A stretch of DNA of 64,000 nucleotides from Mesorhizobium sp. L-2-11 (GCF_016756595.1 NZ_AP023257.1:310001-374000); one strand, 5' to 3'; numbered from the stretch's first letter, positions 9,964 to 19,249 are shown. The notes: generated by a model not told the origin, from the sequence alone. Program-made: numbers and translations.

Positions 9964-11550
9964 ATGTCGAACGAACTGGAATTTCTTAGCCGGCGCGTCG
10001 CATCCGGCAAACTGAGCCGTCGTGATTTTCTCGGCCGGGCGGCAGCGCTCGGTGTCACCGCGACCTTCGCCAACTCGCTGCTTTCAAGCGCGACGCGCGC
10101 CGCGGGTCCGGTCAAGGGCGGCACGCTGAAGGCCGGCCTGGTCGGCGGCGAGTCCACCAACAGCCTCGATCCGGCCCTGTTCATGACCCAGGTGCCGTTC
10201 GCCTTCGGCAAGATGTGGGGCGAACTGATCGTCGAGCTTTCGCCGGAAGGCACCCTCGAGAACCGCATCGCCGAGGAGATCGGCTCGTCGGACGACGCCA
10301 AGGTGTGGACGCTGAAGATCCGCGACGGCGTCGAATTCCACAATGGCAAGACGGTGACCGCCGAGGACGTGGCTGCCACCCTCGAACGGCATTCGGACGA
10401 GAAGTCGAAGTCGGGCGCGCTCGGCTACATGAAGGGCATCGAGAGCATCAAGGCCAGCGGCAAGGAAGTCGTGCTGACGCTGAAGGAGGCCAATGCCGAC
10501 CTGCCCTATCTGCTCAGCGACTACCATCTGATCGTCCAGCCGAACGGCGGCAAGGACAAGGCCGATGCCGGCATCGGCGCCGGGCCCTACAAGGTCACCA
10601 CCAACGAGCCCGGCGTGCGCCATGGCGGCGAGCGCTTCGCCAATTACTGGCAGGGCGACAAGATGGGCCATGCCGACCAGATCGAGATCATTGTCATCAA
10701 CGACGCCACGGCGCGCACCTCGGCCCTGCAAGGCGGTCAGGTCAACATGATCAACCGCGTCGAGCCGAAGATCGTCGACCTGATCAAGCGTCTGCCCGGC
10801 GTCACCATCCGCAACCATGCCGGCCCTGGCCACTACGTCTTCATCATGCACTGCAACACGGCGCCGTTCGACAACAACGATCTCAGGATGGCGCTGAAGC
10901 TGGCGATCGACCGCGAGGAGATGCTCGACAAGGTTCTCAGAGGCTATGGTTCGCTCGGCAACGACTTCCCGATCAATGCGTCCTATCCGCTGTTCACTGA
11001 GATCGAACAGCGCAAGTATGATCCCGACAAGGCCAAGTTCCATTACAAGAAGTCGGGCCACGACGGCGCCGTCCTGCTCAGGACCTCGGACGTTGCCTTC
11101 CCCGGCGCCGTCGACGCCTCCCAGCTCTTCCAGCAGAGCGCCGCCAAGGCCGGTATTCAGATCGAGCTCAAGCGTGAACCGGGCGACGGCTACTGGAACG
11201 AAGTCTGGAACAAGCAGCCCTTCTGCGCCTCCTACTGGGGTGGCCGCTCGACCCAGGACCAGATGTATTCGACCGCTTACCTGTCGAGCGCCGACTGGAA
11301 CGACACGCGTTTCAAGCGTCCGGATTTCGACAAGATGGTGCTGGCGGCCCGCGCCGAGCTCGACGAGACCAAGCGCAAGGCGATGTACCACGACATGGCT
11401 GTCCTTGTGCGCGACGAGGGCGGCCTGATCCTGCCGATGTTCAACCAGTTCATCGACGCGACGGGCGCCAAGGTCGCCGGCTGGGTCGACGATCCGCATC
11501 AGGAACTGATGAACGGGTACGCTCTGGCAAAGTGCTGGCTCGAAGCCTGA
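9964..11550 (+). CDS. ABC transporter substrate-binding protein, family 5 (oligopeptide/dipeptide type)
   Basis: 528 residues, exported solute receptor. The N-terminus reads as a Tat signal: SRRDFLGRAAALGV with the twin arginine at residues 19-20, a hydrophobic stretch and a cleavage region near SSATRAAG. The mature part has SBP_bac_5 features: LDPALFMTQ, the EDVAATLERH helix after VEFHNGKTVT, ALKLAIDREEML, and a C-terminal LILPMFNQFIDATG. It is the first gene of a four-gene transporter operon (receptor, two permeases, dual ATPase). Whether it takes peptides, opines or a purine/ureide-linked compound cannot be told from sequence. RBS GTGAGG lies shortly upstream of the ATG. Confidence 0.93.
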   Translation: MSNELEFLSRRVASGKLSRRDFLGRAAALGVTATFANSLLSSATRAAGPVKGGTLKAGLVGGESTNSLDPALFMTQVPFAFGKMWGELIVELSPEGTLENRIAEEIGSSDDAKVWTLKIRDGVEFHNGKTVTAEDVAATLERHSDEKSKSGALGYMKGIESIKASGKEVVLTLKEANADLPYLLSDYHLIVQPNGGKDKADAGIGAGPYKVTTNEPGVRHGGERFANYWQGDKMGHADQIEIIVINDATARTSALQGGQVNMINRVEPKIVDLIKRLPGVTIRNHAGPGHYVFIMHCNTAPFDNNDLRMALKLAIDREEMLDKVLRGYGSLGNDFPINASYPLFTEIEQRKYDPDKAKFHYKKSGHDGAVLLRTSDVAFPGAVDASQLFQQSAAKAGIQIELKREPGDGYWNEVWNKQPFCASYWGGRSTQDQMYSTAYLSSADWNDTRFKRPDFDKMVLAARAELDETKRKAMYHDMAVLVRDEGGLILPMFNQFIDATGAKVAGWVDDPHQELMNGYALAKCWLEA

Positions 11551-11566
11551 GCCTGGCCTTGCGGAT

Positions 11567-12526
11567 ATGTCCTCACCCATCATGAAACTGGTGGCCCAGC
11601 GCATTGCGCTGGGCATCCTCCTGCTGTTGGCCGTATCGGTCCTGATCTTCGCCGGCACCCAGATTCTGCCCGGCGACGTCGCCCAAGCTATTCTCGGGCA
11701 GTCGGCGACACCGGAGTCGCTCGCCAATCTGCGCGAGCAGCTCGGCCTCAACGATCCGGCCTTTATCCGCTATTTCCGCTGGCTCGGCGGCGTCGTGACC
11801 GGCGATCTCGGCACCGCCATGTCGAGCGGGCAGGATATTGCGGCGTCGATCAAGGGGCGGTTGTGGAACACGCTGTTCCTCGCTTTCTGGGCGGCGGTCG
11901 TGGCCGTGCCGCTGGCGATCGTCCTCGGCCTGATCGCAGTGCGTTACCGCAATGGCTGGGTCGACAAGCTGATCTCCGGACTGGCGCTTGCCTCGACCTC
12001 GTTTCCCGAATTCTTCATCGGCTACGTTCTGGTCTATTTCTTCGCCGTGAAATACCAGATCTTCCCCGGCATCTCGACAGTCTATGACGGAATGCCTTTC
12101 GGCGAGCGCGTGCAGGCGATCATGCTGCCGGCGGCGGCACTGACGCTGGTGGTGCTCGCCCACATGATGCGGATGACGCGCGCCGCGATCCTCAATGTTA
12201 TGCAATCGGCGTATGTGGAAACCGCCGAGCTCAAGGGGCTTTCGGCATTCGCCGTCATCCGCAGGCATGCCTTTCCCAATGCGATTGCGCCGATCATCAA
12301 CGTCGTCATGCTCAACCTCGCCTATCTCATCGTCGGCGTCGTCGTGGTCGAAGTGATCTTCGTCTATCCGGGCATGGGCCAATATCTCGTCGACCACGTC
12401 ACCAAGCGCGACGTGCCGGTGGTGCAGGCGGTCGGCCTGATCTTCGCCGCCGTCTACATCAGCTTGAACATCATTGCGGACATAGCGGCGATCGTCGCCA
12501 ATCCGCGTCTCAGACATCCGAAATAG
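11567..12526 (+). CDS. ABC transporter permease, DppB/OppB type
   Basis: 319 residues, inner-membrane permease of the family 5 importer. The N-terminal helix LALGILLLLAVSVLIFAGTQILPGD is typical of DppB. Five further hydrophobic segments follow, with the cytoplasmic EAA loop in ETAELKGLSAFAVIRRHAFPNAI (about residues 215-237), which docks on the ATPase. It begins 16 bp after the receptor gene and ends 10 bp before the second permease. Normal length for the family. Confidence 0.93.
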   Translation: MSSPIMKLVAQRIALGILLLLAVSVLIFAGTQILPGDVAQAILGQSATPESLANLREQLGLNDPAFIRYFRWLGGVVTGDLGTAMSSGQDIAASIKGRLWNTLFLAFWAAVVAVPLAIVLGLIAVRYRNGWVDKLISGLALASTSFPEFFIGYVLVYFFAVKYQIFPGISTVYDGMPFGERVQAIMLPAAALTLVVLAHMMRMTRAAILNVMQSAYVETAELKGLSAFAVIRRHAFPNAIAPIINVVMLNLAYLIVGVVVVEVIFVYPGMGQYLVDHVTKRDVPVVQAVGLIFAAVYISLNIIADIAAIVANPRLRHPK

Positions 12527-12536
12527 GGGAGCGGGC

Positions 12537-13361
12537 ATGCTCGACATAAAACGCATCCCCATCCCTGCGCTGATCGGCCTGCTGCTGACGGCGCTGTTCG
12601 TGCTGGCAGCGATCTTCGCGCCCTGGATCGCGCCGTACGGCAATGGGGAGATCGTCGGCGATGTCTGGGGACCGATGTCGGCGACACATTGGCTGGGCAC
12701 CGATAATCTCGGCCGCGACCTTCTTTCGCGGATGATTTACGGCGCCCGCGTCACGCTGTTCATCGCCGTGCTGGCCACCGCGCTGTCGTTCTCGCTCGGC
12801 GCCATCCTCGGCTTCTCGGCGGCGGTCTTCGGCGGCTGGTTCGACACGCTGCTGTCACGTCTCGTCGACCTCCTGATGTCGATCCCGACGCTGATCATGG
12901 GCCTCGTCGTGCTCTCGGTGCTGCCGACCAATCTGGTGACGCTGATCCTGGTCATGGGCATCCTCGACTCGACCCGCGTCTACCGCCTGTCGCGAGCGGT
13001 CGCCGTCGACATCAACGTCATGGATTTCGTCGAGGCGGCCAAGCTGCGCGGCGAAGGCAGCGTGTGGATCATCTTCCGCGAGATCCTGCCCAATGCATTG
13101 TCGCCGCTGGTTTCGGAACTCGGCCTGCGCTTCATCTATGCCGTGCTGTTCCTGTCGACGCTGTCGTTCCTTGGTCTCGGCGTGCAGCCGCCTAGCGCCG
13201 ACTGGGGCGGCATGGTCAAGGAAAACAAGGACGGCATCGTCTTCGGCATCGCGGCGGCGCTCATCCCCGCGGCGGCGATAGCCATGCTGGCGATTTCCGT
13301 CAACCTTGTCGCCGACTGGGTGCTCAACCGCACGACAAGCCTGAAGGGAGGGCGCGGGTGA
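12537..13361 (+). CDS. ABC transporter permease, DppC/OppC type
   Basis: 274 residues, partner permease. The N-terminal OppC domain (helix LIGLLLTALFVLAAIFAPW, then HWLGTDNLGRDLLSRMIYG) is diagnostic of DppC proteins. The EAA loop is FVEAAKLRGEGSVWIIFREILPNALSP at about residues 163-190. Its stop overlaps the ATPase start (TGATG), with GGGAGG serving as RBS inside the end of this gene. Confidence 0.93.
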   Translation: MLDIKRIPIPALIGLLLTALFVLAAIFAPWIAPYGNGEIVGDVWGPMSATHWLGTDNLGRDLLSRMIYGARVTLFIAVLATALSFSLGAILGFSAAVFGGWFDTLLSRLVDLLMSIPTLIMGLVVLSVLPTNLVTLILVMGILDSTRVYRLSRAVAVDINVMDFVEAAKLRGEGSVWIIFREILPNALSPLVSELGLRFIYAVLFLSTLSFLGLGVQPPSADWGGMVKENKDGIVFGIAAALIPAAAIAMLAISVNLVADWVLNRTTSLKGGRG

Positions 13362-15013
13362 TGGCTGACCAGCGAGCAAAGTCGGTGCTGCTCGATATCC
13401 GTAATCTGCGCATCGAGGCGACAGTGTTTCCGCCGGGCGAGGCGCCGAAAAACATCGTGCTGGTCCACGACGTCTCGCTGACGCTCGAGAAAGGCAAAGT
13501 GCTCGGCCTGATCGGCGAGTCCGGCGCCGGCAAGTCGACCATCGGCCTGGCGTCGATGGGCTATGGCCGCGGCGGCGTGCGCATCACCGGCGGCGAAGTC
13601 ATCCTCAACGGCCGCGACATCCTGAAGGGCGGCAAGGAGGGCTTTCGCAAGCTGCGTGGCCGCGAGGTCTGCTATGTCGCGCAATCGGCTGCCGCCGCCT
13701 TCAACCCGGCGCACAGGCTGATGGACCAAGTGGTCGAGGCGACGCTGCTGCATGGGACGGCGACACGGGGTGCGGCCGAAAAACGCGCCATCGCGCTGTT
13801 CAAGAAGCTCAGCCTGCCGAACCCCGAAAGCATCGGCGAGCGCTTTCCGCACCAAGTGTCAGGCGGCCAGCTGCAGCGTGTGATGACGGCAATGGCGCTG
13901 TGCTCCGAGCCCGACCTGATCGTCTTCGACGAGCCGACCACGGCACTCGACGTGACGACGCAGATCGACGTGCTGGCGGCGATCAAGGACGCCATCCGCG
14001 ACACGCATGTCGCGGCGCTGTACATCACGCACGACCTTGCCGTCGTCGCCCAGGTGTCGGACGAAATCATGGTGCTGCGCCACGGCCGGCTGGTCGAATG
14101 GGGCGGCACCCGCCAGATCATCAAGGAACCGCGCCAGGAATACACCAATGCGCTGGTCTCGGTGCATGAGATCGAGCACCAGGAGCAGAAGCCTGGCACG
14201 ACGCCGTTCCTGTCGGTCAAGAACATCACCGCCGCCTATGGCCGCAGCCATATCAAGGTGCTGAAGAACGTCTCGGTCGACATCTATCCGGGCCAGACGC
14301 TGGCGGTGGTCGGCGAGTCCGGCTCGGGCAAGTCGACGCTGGCCCGCGCCATCACCGGCCTGTTGCCGCCCGAACAAGGCACAGTCACCTTCGACGGGCG
14401 GCCGCTCGCCAACCGGCTTGCCGACCGGCCCAAGGAGGATCTGCGCCAGTTGCAGATGATCTACCAGATGGCCGACGTGGCGATGAACCCGCGCCAGACC
14501 GTCGGCACCATCGTCGGCCGGCCGCTCGAATTCTATTTTGGTCTGCGCGGCCGCGAGCGCGACAGGCGCGTCGCCGAGTTGCTCGACAAGATCGAAATGG
14601 GCAAGGGCTTTGTCGACCGCTACCCGGCCGAGCTTTCCGGGGGCCAGAAGCAGCGCGTCTGCATCGCCCGTTCGCTTGCCGCCAAGCCGAAGCTGATCAT
14701 CTGCGACGAGGTTACCTCGGCGCTCGACCCGCTGGTGGCCAACGGCATCCTGAAGCTGCTGCTCGAGCTGCAGAAGGAGGAGAACGTCGCCTATCTGTTC
14801 ATCACCCACGACCTCGCGACGGTGAAGTCGATCGCCGATTCGATCGCGGTGATGTATCGCGGCGAGGTGGTGCGCTACGGCGCCAAGAGCCAGGTGCTGG
14901 CGCCGCCGTTCGATGCCTATACCGACCTTCTCTTGTCCTCGGTCCCCGAAATGGAGATCGGCTGGCTGGAAAAGGCGATCAAGGGACGGCGCATGGCCAG
15001 CGCCGGCAATTAG
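13361..15013 (+). CDS. ABC transporter ATPase, fused DppD-DppF (two nucleotide-binding domains)
   Basis: About 550 residues with two complete ABC modules. The first has Walker A GESGAGKST, signature VSGGQLQRV and Walker B LIVFDEP; the second has Walker A GESGSGKST, signature LSGGQKQRV and Walker B LIICDEV. One polypeptide therefore supplies both ATPase sites that DppD and DppF provide separately in enterobacteria, an arrangement common in rhizobial family 5 importers. I choose ATG 13361, which overlaps the previous stop and has GGGAGG 9 nt upstream, over the GTG three bases earlier. It is the last gene of the operon; a family A repeat lies downstream. Confidence 0.93.
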   Translation: MADQRAKSVLLDIRNLRIEATVFPPGEAPKNIVLVHDVSLTLEKGKVLGLIGESGAGKSTIGLASMGYGRGGVRITGGEVILNGRDILKGGKEGFRKLRGREVCYVAQSAAAAFNPAHRLMDQVVEATLLHGTATRGAAEKRAIALFKKLSLPNPESIGERFPHQVSGGQLQRVMTAMALCSEPDLIVFDEPTTALDVTTQIDVLAAIKDAIRDTHVAALYITHDLAVVAQVSDEIMVLRHGRLVEWGGTRQIIKEPRQEYTNALVSVHEIEHQEQKPGTTPFLSVKNITAAYGRSHIKVLKNVSVDIYPGQTLAVVGESGSGKSTLARAITGLLPPEQGTVTFDGRPLANRLADRPKEDLRQLQMIYQMADVAMNPRQTVGTIVGRPLEFYFGLRGRERDRRVAELLDKIEMGKGFVDRYPAELSGGQKQRVCIARSLAAKPKLIICDEVTSALDPLVANGILKLLLELQKEENVAYLFITHDLATVKSIADSIAVMYRGEVVRYGAKSQVLAPPFDAYTDLLLSSVPEMEIGWLEKAIKGRRMASAGN

Positions 15014-15082
15014 ACACCCCGGTGGCGCCTCGGCTTGCCGAGGGCAGCGCGAACGCTCGGCGTGAACAGCGAGCGCTGGCGC

Positions 15083-15137
15083 CGCCCCTCATCCCGCTGC
15101 CCGGACCTTCTTCCCGTATAGGGACAGGGAGAAGGAG
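15083..15137. repeat. intergenic repeat, family A copy
   Basis: Single degenerate copy of the family A mosaic element after the ABC transporter operon. GCCCCTCATCCCGCTGCCCG is followed by CTTCTTCCCGTATAGGGACA and GGGAGAAGG, which can fold on itself. It may act as a transcript end, since no other terminator is obvious before the sigma-factor gene. Confidence 0.7.
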
Positions 15138-15255
15138 ATCTCTGGCAACACCGTCGCTCTTCGGCTAGCTTTCAGAGAATTCCGGGCGGATAGCGGTGAA
15201 CCTTTTTGGGCCGATCAGCGACAGAGCAGACAGGAGCCAGGCGGCTCGACCGGCC

Positions 15256-15822
15256 ATGATGGCGGCCACGGAAACCGATCGCGCGCTTGTCGGCCGGGTC
15301 GCCAAAGGCGACCGTGCCGCCGTGCGGCTCCTGTTCATGCGCCACCACGCTCGAGTCTACCGCTTCGTGGTGCGCCAGACGGGATCGGAAATGATGGCCG
15401 ACGATATCGCCAACGAGGTGTTTCTCGAACTCTGGCGCCAGGCGCCCGGCTTCGAGGGGCGCTCGGAAGTCTTGACGTGGCTGCTCGGCATCGCCCGCTT
15501 CAAGGCGCTGTCGTCGCTGCGCAAGAAAAGGGAAGACTGGATCGACGACGATGACGCGGCCCAGGTCGCCGACGGCGCCGACTCTCCGGAAGTCGTCACC
15601 ATGAAGGAAGACAAGGGCGCAGCATTGCGACGCTTCGTCGATGCCTTGCCGGAAGAACACCGAACGGTGATCGACCTAGCCTACTACCACGGACAGTCGG
15701 TGACCGAGATCGGCGAGGTGCTCGGCATCCCGGTCGCCACCGTCAAGACCCGAATGTTCTACGCCCGCAAGAAACTCGGCGAGGCTCTCAAGGCCGCCGG
15801 TTACGACAGGGGGTGGCCATGA
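15256..15822 (+). CDS. RNA polymerase sigma factor, ECF (sigma-70 family)
   Basis: About 188 residues from ATG 15256; a GTG at 15196 would add 20. Region 2 is seen as LLFMRHHARVYRFVVRQTGS and DIANEVFLELWRQAPGFEGRS, with the core-binding helix; region 4 is the helix-turn-helix YYHGQSVTEIGEVLGIPVATVKTRMFYARKKL. Between them lies an acidic linker (DDDDAAQVADGAD). It would direct RNA polymerase to a small regulon. The TGA overlaps the ATG of the next gene, a membrane protein of anti-sigma type, the standard arrangement for an ECF factor and its inhibitor. No RBS is clearly better at either start, so the N-terminus is uncertain. Confidence 0.92.
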   Translation: MMAATETDRALVGRVAKGDRAAVRLLFMRHHARVYRFVVRQTGSEMMADDIANEVFLELWRQAPGFEGRSEVLTWLLGIARFKALSSLRKKREDWIDDDDAAQVADGADSPEVVTMKEDKGAALRRFVDALPEEHRTVIDLAYYHGQSVTEIGEVLGIPVATVKTRMFYARKKLGEALKAAGYDRGWP

Positions 15823-16487
15823 GCGCCGCTGAAAAGATGTCGCGCCGCGATGAAATGGAAACGCTGCTGCCGTTCTATCTGAATGGCTCGCTGGAAGGCG
15901 CGGAGCTCGAAGCCGTCGAGGAATGGCTGGCGACAGACCCGGCAGCGCTTGCCGCACTCGGCGAGGCCGAAGCCGAATTCTCCAGCACCGCTGCATCCAA
16001 CGAAGCGATCCGTCCGCCGGCCGACGCGCTCAGCCGCTTCGCCCGGGCGCTCGACGCCGAGGCCGGTCCAGCGCGCGCGCCGGCGGCGTCGTCCTGGCTG
16101 GCGCAAGCGTGGGGCCGCTTCACGGCGGTGCCTGCCGGCGTCGCCTGGGCTGCGGCCGCGGCTCTGCTGGCGCTTGTGGTCGTACAGTCGTTTGAGCAGC
16201 CCGGCGGCATGGACAGCGATTTCGAAATTGCCGGCGAGCAAGGCGATCTGGCGAAAATGCCGTTCGCGCTGGTCACGTTCAAGCCGGACGCAAAGATGGC
16301 CGACATTGTCGCTTTTCTTGGCGAACACCAGCTGAAGATTGCCGGCGGCCCGACCGCCGACGGCGTCTTCCGCCTTGGCATTCCGGCGACGACCGCAGCC
16401 GACTATGACAAACTGCTCGGCCTGATTGCCGCCCAGCCGTTTGCCGAGGCTGTGGTCGAGGGAAGGAAACCGGTCGATGGCGGCTAG
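15819..16487 (+). CDS. anti-sigma factor-like single-pass membrane protein
   Basis: 222 residues. The N-terminal ~60 residues (RRDEMETLLPFYLNGSLEGA, EEWLATDP) resemble the cytoplasmic sigma-binding domain of zinc-less anti-sigma factors; no HxxxCxxC zinc motif is present. One membrane helix is seen at about residues 108-125 (VAWAAAAALLALVVVQSF). The outer part (about 130-222) has a repeated-looking VAFLGEHQLKIAGG/LLGLIAAQPFAEAV pattern like peptidase inhibitor or anti-sigma C-terminal domains. It is coupled to the sigma gene upstream (ATGA) and overlaps the protease gene downstream by 11 bp. The role is inferred mainly from this context. Confidence 0.8.
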   Translation: MSAAEKMSRRDEMETLLPFYLNGSLEGAELEAVEEWLATDPAALAALGEAEAEFSSTAASNEAIRPPADALSRFARALDAEAGPARAPAASSWLAQAWGRFTAVPAGVAWAAAAALLALVVVQSFEQPGGMDSDFEIAGEQGDLAKMPFALVTFKPDAKMADIVAFLGEHQLKIAGGPTADGVFRLGIPATTAADYDKLLGLIAAQPFAEAVVEGRKPVDGG

Positions 16488-17979
16488 GGCGGTCATCCGC
16501 TTTGCGGCGCTGCTTGTAGCGGCGATGATGATCACTGCTGCGCCGGCCTTGGCGCAGACCAATGATCCGAACCTTACGCAGTCGGAAATCGACTGCCTCA
16601 ACCGAGGAGCGACGGCGGCCGACTGCTTCGAGGACGACACACAGGATGCCAGCGGCGAAAGGCCAGGGGATAACAACGGCGAAAAGCCCGGCGCAGGCCC
16701 TGCCGTGACAAATGCGGTGTTTCTTCCCGCGCTGATCGTCGACCTGTTCCCTAATCCTGTCGGCGGCGGCCAGGCGCCGCTGCCGACGCCCGATCCGCGC
16801 CGCGATCCGGCCAGCGGTGCGTTGCCGCCGCCGGTACCGCCTGCCGGTGCGGCAGCGATACAGGCCGCTGCGGCGGGCGGCCCGATCGTTTCGCCCAGCG
16901 ATCTCGTCGCGGCCGAGCCGCCGCGCGCCATCGTCGGTGATTTCGTGCCGGACGAGGTACTGGTGACGGTGGAGGGCGGCGCCGTCCAGCAGATCGCCGC
17001 CTCCTTTGGCCTCGCGGTGCGCTCGCAGCGCCAGTCTCAGTTGCTCGGCTCGACACTGGTGCGCTTCGGCATTCCCGACGGCCGCCCGGTCGGCGTCGTG
17101 CTGGCGCAGCTTGCCGCCGACGGCCGCACTTTGCGGCGCGAGGCCAACCATATCTACTCGCTGCAGCAGGCAGCCACCATCGTCAACTATGCCTTCGAGC
17201 GCATCGCGCTCGATGCGAAAGAGGCGAGCGGCGAGAACGTGCGCATCGCCGTCGTCGACACTGCCATCGACGACACCAATCCGGCACTCTCCGGCGTCAT
17301 CGCCGATCAGTTCAACGCCATGCCCGACGTGCCGATCGAGGCGCGCGATCACGGCACCTCGATCGACGGCCTGATCGCCGGCGTCGGCGCGCTCAAAGGC
17401 ATGGCGCCGGGCGCCAGGATCTACCACGCCCGCGCCTTCGAGGGCGGCAAGTCGACCATGGACGTCATCCTGGCGGCGCTCGACTGGGCGGCGGAGCAGG
17501 ATGTCCGCATCATCAATATGAGCTTCGTCGGCCCGAAGAACGACCTGCTCGGCGTCGCCTGCCGCAATGCTCGGGCTTTGGGCATCGTGCTGGTCGCCGC
17601 CGCCGGCAACAACGGGCCGAAGGCGCCCTACGGCTACCCGGCCGCCTTCGACGGCGTCATCGCGGTGACCGCCACCGATGCCAGGGACGGGCTGATGCAG
17701 CAGGCCAATCGCGGCGCCTACGTCTTCCTCTCCGCACCCGGCGTCGAGATGGTAGCGCCGAGCGGCGCCGGTTCGGATGTCGTCACCGGCACCTCGTTTG
17801 CCGCAGCGATCGTCACCGGCGCGATCGCCAATCTGCTGAATGCGGCGCCCGACCGCTCCGCCGACTGGGTCGAGAAGGTGCTGGCCGCCACGGCAAGGGA
17901 TCTTGGCCCCAAGGGCAGGGACAGTGATTTCGGCTATGGGCTGCTCAACATCAAGGCGGCCGCGACGGCGAAGGAATAA
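16477..17979 (+). CDS. exported subtilisin-like serine protease (S8 family)
   Basis: 500 residues. A Sec signal peptide occupies residues 1-26 (hydrophobic core FAALLVAAMMITAAPALAQ). A proline/glycine-rich linker (about 60-135) and a propeptide-like region (VPDEVLVTVEGG, about 157-235) precede the catalytic domain. The triad is visible as Asp261 (IAVVDTAIDD), His292 (RDHGTSIDG) and Ser440 (GTSFAAAIV), with oxyanion Asn378 in AAAGNNG. The start at ATG 16477 has GGGAAGGAAA upstream and overlaps the anti-sigma gene by 11 bp. Acting in the periplasm or outside the cell, it may cut the anti-sigma ectodomain or be an output of the sigma factor. This context link is inference; the protease call is firm. 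Confidence 0.92.
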   Translation: MAARAVIRFAALLVAAMMITAAPALAQTNDPNLTQSEIDCLNRGATAADCFEDDTQDASGERPGDNNGEKPGAGPAVTNAVFLPALIVDLFPNPVGGGQAPLPTPDPRRDPASGALPPPVPPAGAAAIQAAAAGGPIVSPSDLVAAEPPRAIVGDFVPDEVLVTVEGGAVQQIAASFGLAVRSQRQSQLLGSTLVRFGIPDGRPVGVVLAQLAADGRTLRREANHIYSLQQAATIVNYAFERIALDAKEASGENVRIAVVDTAIDDTNPALSGVIADQFNAMPDVPIEARDHGTSIDGLIAGVGALKGMAPGARIYHARAFEGGKSTMDVILAALDWAAEQDVRIINMSFVGPKNDLLGVACRNARALGIVLVAAAGNNGPKAPYGYPAAFDGVIAVTATDARDGLMQQANRGAYVFLSAPGVEMVAPSGAGSDVVTGTSFAAAIVTGAIANLLNAAPDRSADWVEKVLAATARDLGPKGRDSDFGYGLLNIKAAATAKE

Positions 17980-18027
17980 GTCACGGGGGCGAACCGCGAC
18001 GACGCATTTCCCAGTACCCGCCAAGCC

Positions 18028-19050
18028 TTACGCAGGCGCTCCGGCGACCGATCCCCTGACCACCAGGTCGACCGGCCAGACCTCGCCGCGGGCGCCCTCT
18101 TCCAATCCGGAAATCCGCGCTGCCAGCCGCTCGGCGATGCGCGCGCCGGCCAGGCGGATCGACGAACGCGTCGTCGACAACGGCACCGAAAAATTCTCCG
18201 GCTTCAGCCATGGAAAAACGTCGTCGTGGGCGATCAGCGACAGGTCGCCCGGAATGGTCAGGCCGAGATCGCGCACCGCGCGCACGACGCCGAGCGCCAT
18301 GATCAGGCTGGAGCAGGCGATCGCGGTCGGCGCATCGCTGCGCTCGAGCAGCCGTCTGGCGGCGCGGTAGCCGTTCTCCTCGGTCATGGCGAGCGAACAG
18401 ACATCGCCATCGTCAAGCACCAGGCCGCTCGCCGCCAGCGCCCGGCGCACGCCGCGCTCGCGGTGGATGGCGAAGGTCTCGCGGCCGTCGCCGTTGATCA
18501 GCGCCAGCCGCCGGTGACCGAGCTGGACGAGCAGCCGTGCCGCCTCGTGGAAGGCGCCCTCATTGTCGATGTCGGTGAAAGGGTAGTCGAAATCGAGCCC
18601 TTCGCTGCGGCCATGAACGATAAAGGGAATGCCGAGCTTGCTGACCAGCGCCACCCGCCGGTCGGCCGGCCTCGGCGACGAGATATAGACGGCGTCGACC
18701 TGCCGGTTGGCGACGATACGCCGGTAGGTCGTCTCCTGGTCGTCGGCATCGGCGGGGGACAGCACCAGGTCGAGTTCGTGCGAACGGGCATAGTCGCCGA
18801 GACCGGACAGGAATTCGACGAAATGCGGGTCGATGTCGGCGGCCGCCCCGGTCGGCAAGACATAACCGATCATCCCGGTCTTGCCGGTAGCCAGCCGACG
18901 CGCGCTCGGGTTGGGGCGATAGCCGTGGCGCTTGGCGGCGTCGATCACCCGCCGGCGCGTTTCCTCGTTGACTTCCGGGTAGCCGTTCAGAGCGCGGCTT
19001 ACCGTCGTCTGCGAAAGCGCCAGCATGTGGGAAAGCTGTTTGAGGTTCAC
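18028..19050 (-). CDS. aglR: LacI-family transcriptional repressor of the alpha-glucoside operon
   Basis: 340 residues. The N-terminal LacI helix-turn-helix is seen at residues 1-50 (LKQLSHMLALSQTTVSRALNG, then hinge YRPNPSARRLATGKTG). The remaining ~280 residues form the periplasmic-binding-protein-like effector domain (IGYVLPTG, DAVYISSPRP, GHRRLALINGDG, IAHDDVFPWL). It is divergent from aglEFGAK, and the 361-bp space between them holds two CAAAGCGCTTTR palindromes of LacI-operator type, one near each promoter. This supports repression of aglE and autoregulation, with an alpha-glucoside as likely inducer. The name follows the Sinorhizobium agl locus order. Confidence 0.9.
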   Translation of the reverse strand: MNLKQLSHMLALSQTTVSRALNGYPEVNEETRRRVIDAAKRHGYRPNPSARRLATGKTGMIGYVLPTGAAADIDPHFVEFLSGLGDYARSHELDLVLSPADADDQETTYRRIVANRQVDAVYISSPRPADRRVALVSKLGIPFIVHGRSEGLDFDYPFTDIDNEGAFHEAARLLVQLGHRRLALINGDGRETFAIHRERGVRRALAASGLVLDDGDVCSLAMTEENGYRAARRLLERSDAPTAIACSSLIMALGVVRAVRDLGLTIPGDLSLIAHDDVFPWLKPENFSVPLSTTRSSIRLAGARIAERLAARISGLEEGARGEVWPVDLVVRGSVAGAPA

Positions 19051-19066
19051 CGGAGGCCTCCAAGCC

Positions 19067-19080
19067 TCAAAGCGCTTTAA
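19067..19080. promoter_or_regulatory. LacI-type operator in front of aglR
   Basis: TCAAAGCGCTTTAA, with a perfect AAAGCGCTTT core, lies 16 bp upstream of the aglR start on the aglR side of the intergenic space. The central CG and the match to the aglE-side palindrome fit a LacI-family operator. Probably autoregulatory. Confidence 0.7.
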
Positions 19081-19249
19081 CTACGGGTGACCCGGCCCGC
19101 AACCGGCAGCACTCGTCAAGACAAAGACCATAAGCACCGTTTCCGAGCAGTTTGAAGAAAAATATGCTGCTGCAGCCCAAAAAAGCATGCTGCAGCGCAG
19201 TTTCTCGCTCTCTGTGTCAGCGCATTAAATCGATTGATCCTCCACCCTC

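Noticed and set aside
10084..11751. 555-codon open frame opposite the substrate-binding protein gene
   Set aside because: Same shadow pattern; the plus-strand protein has a Tat signal and SBP family motifs.
16279..18024. 581-codon open frame opposite the anti-sigma and protease genes
   Set aside because: Antisense shadow caused by third-position GC bias; no motif, no RBS, and the plus-strand genes have full catalytic signatures.
19150..19200. repeated GCTGCAGC near aglR as an operator
   Set aside because: Short and in a low-complexity stretch; the two CAAAGCGCTTTR palindromes are far better candidates.
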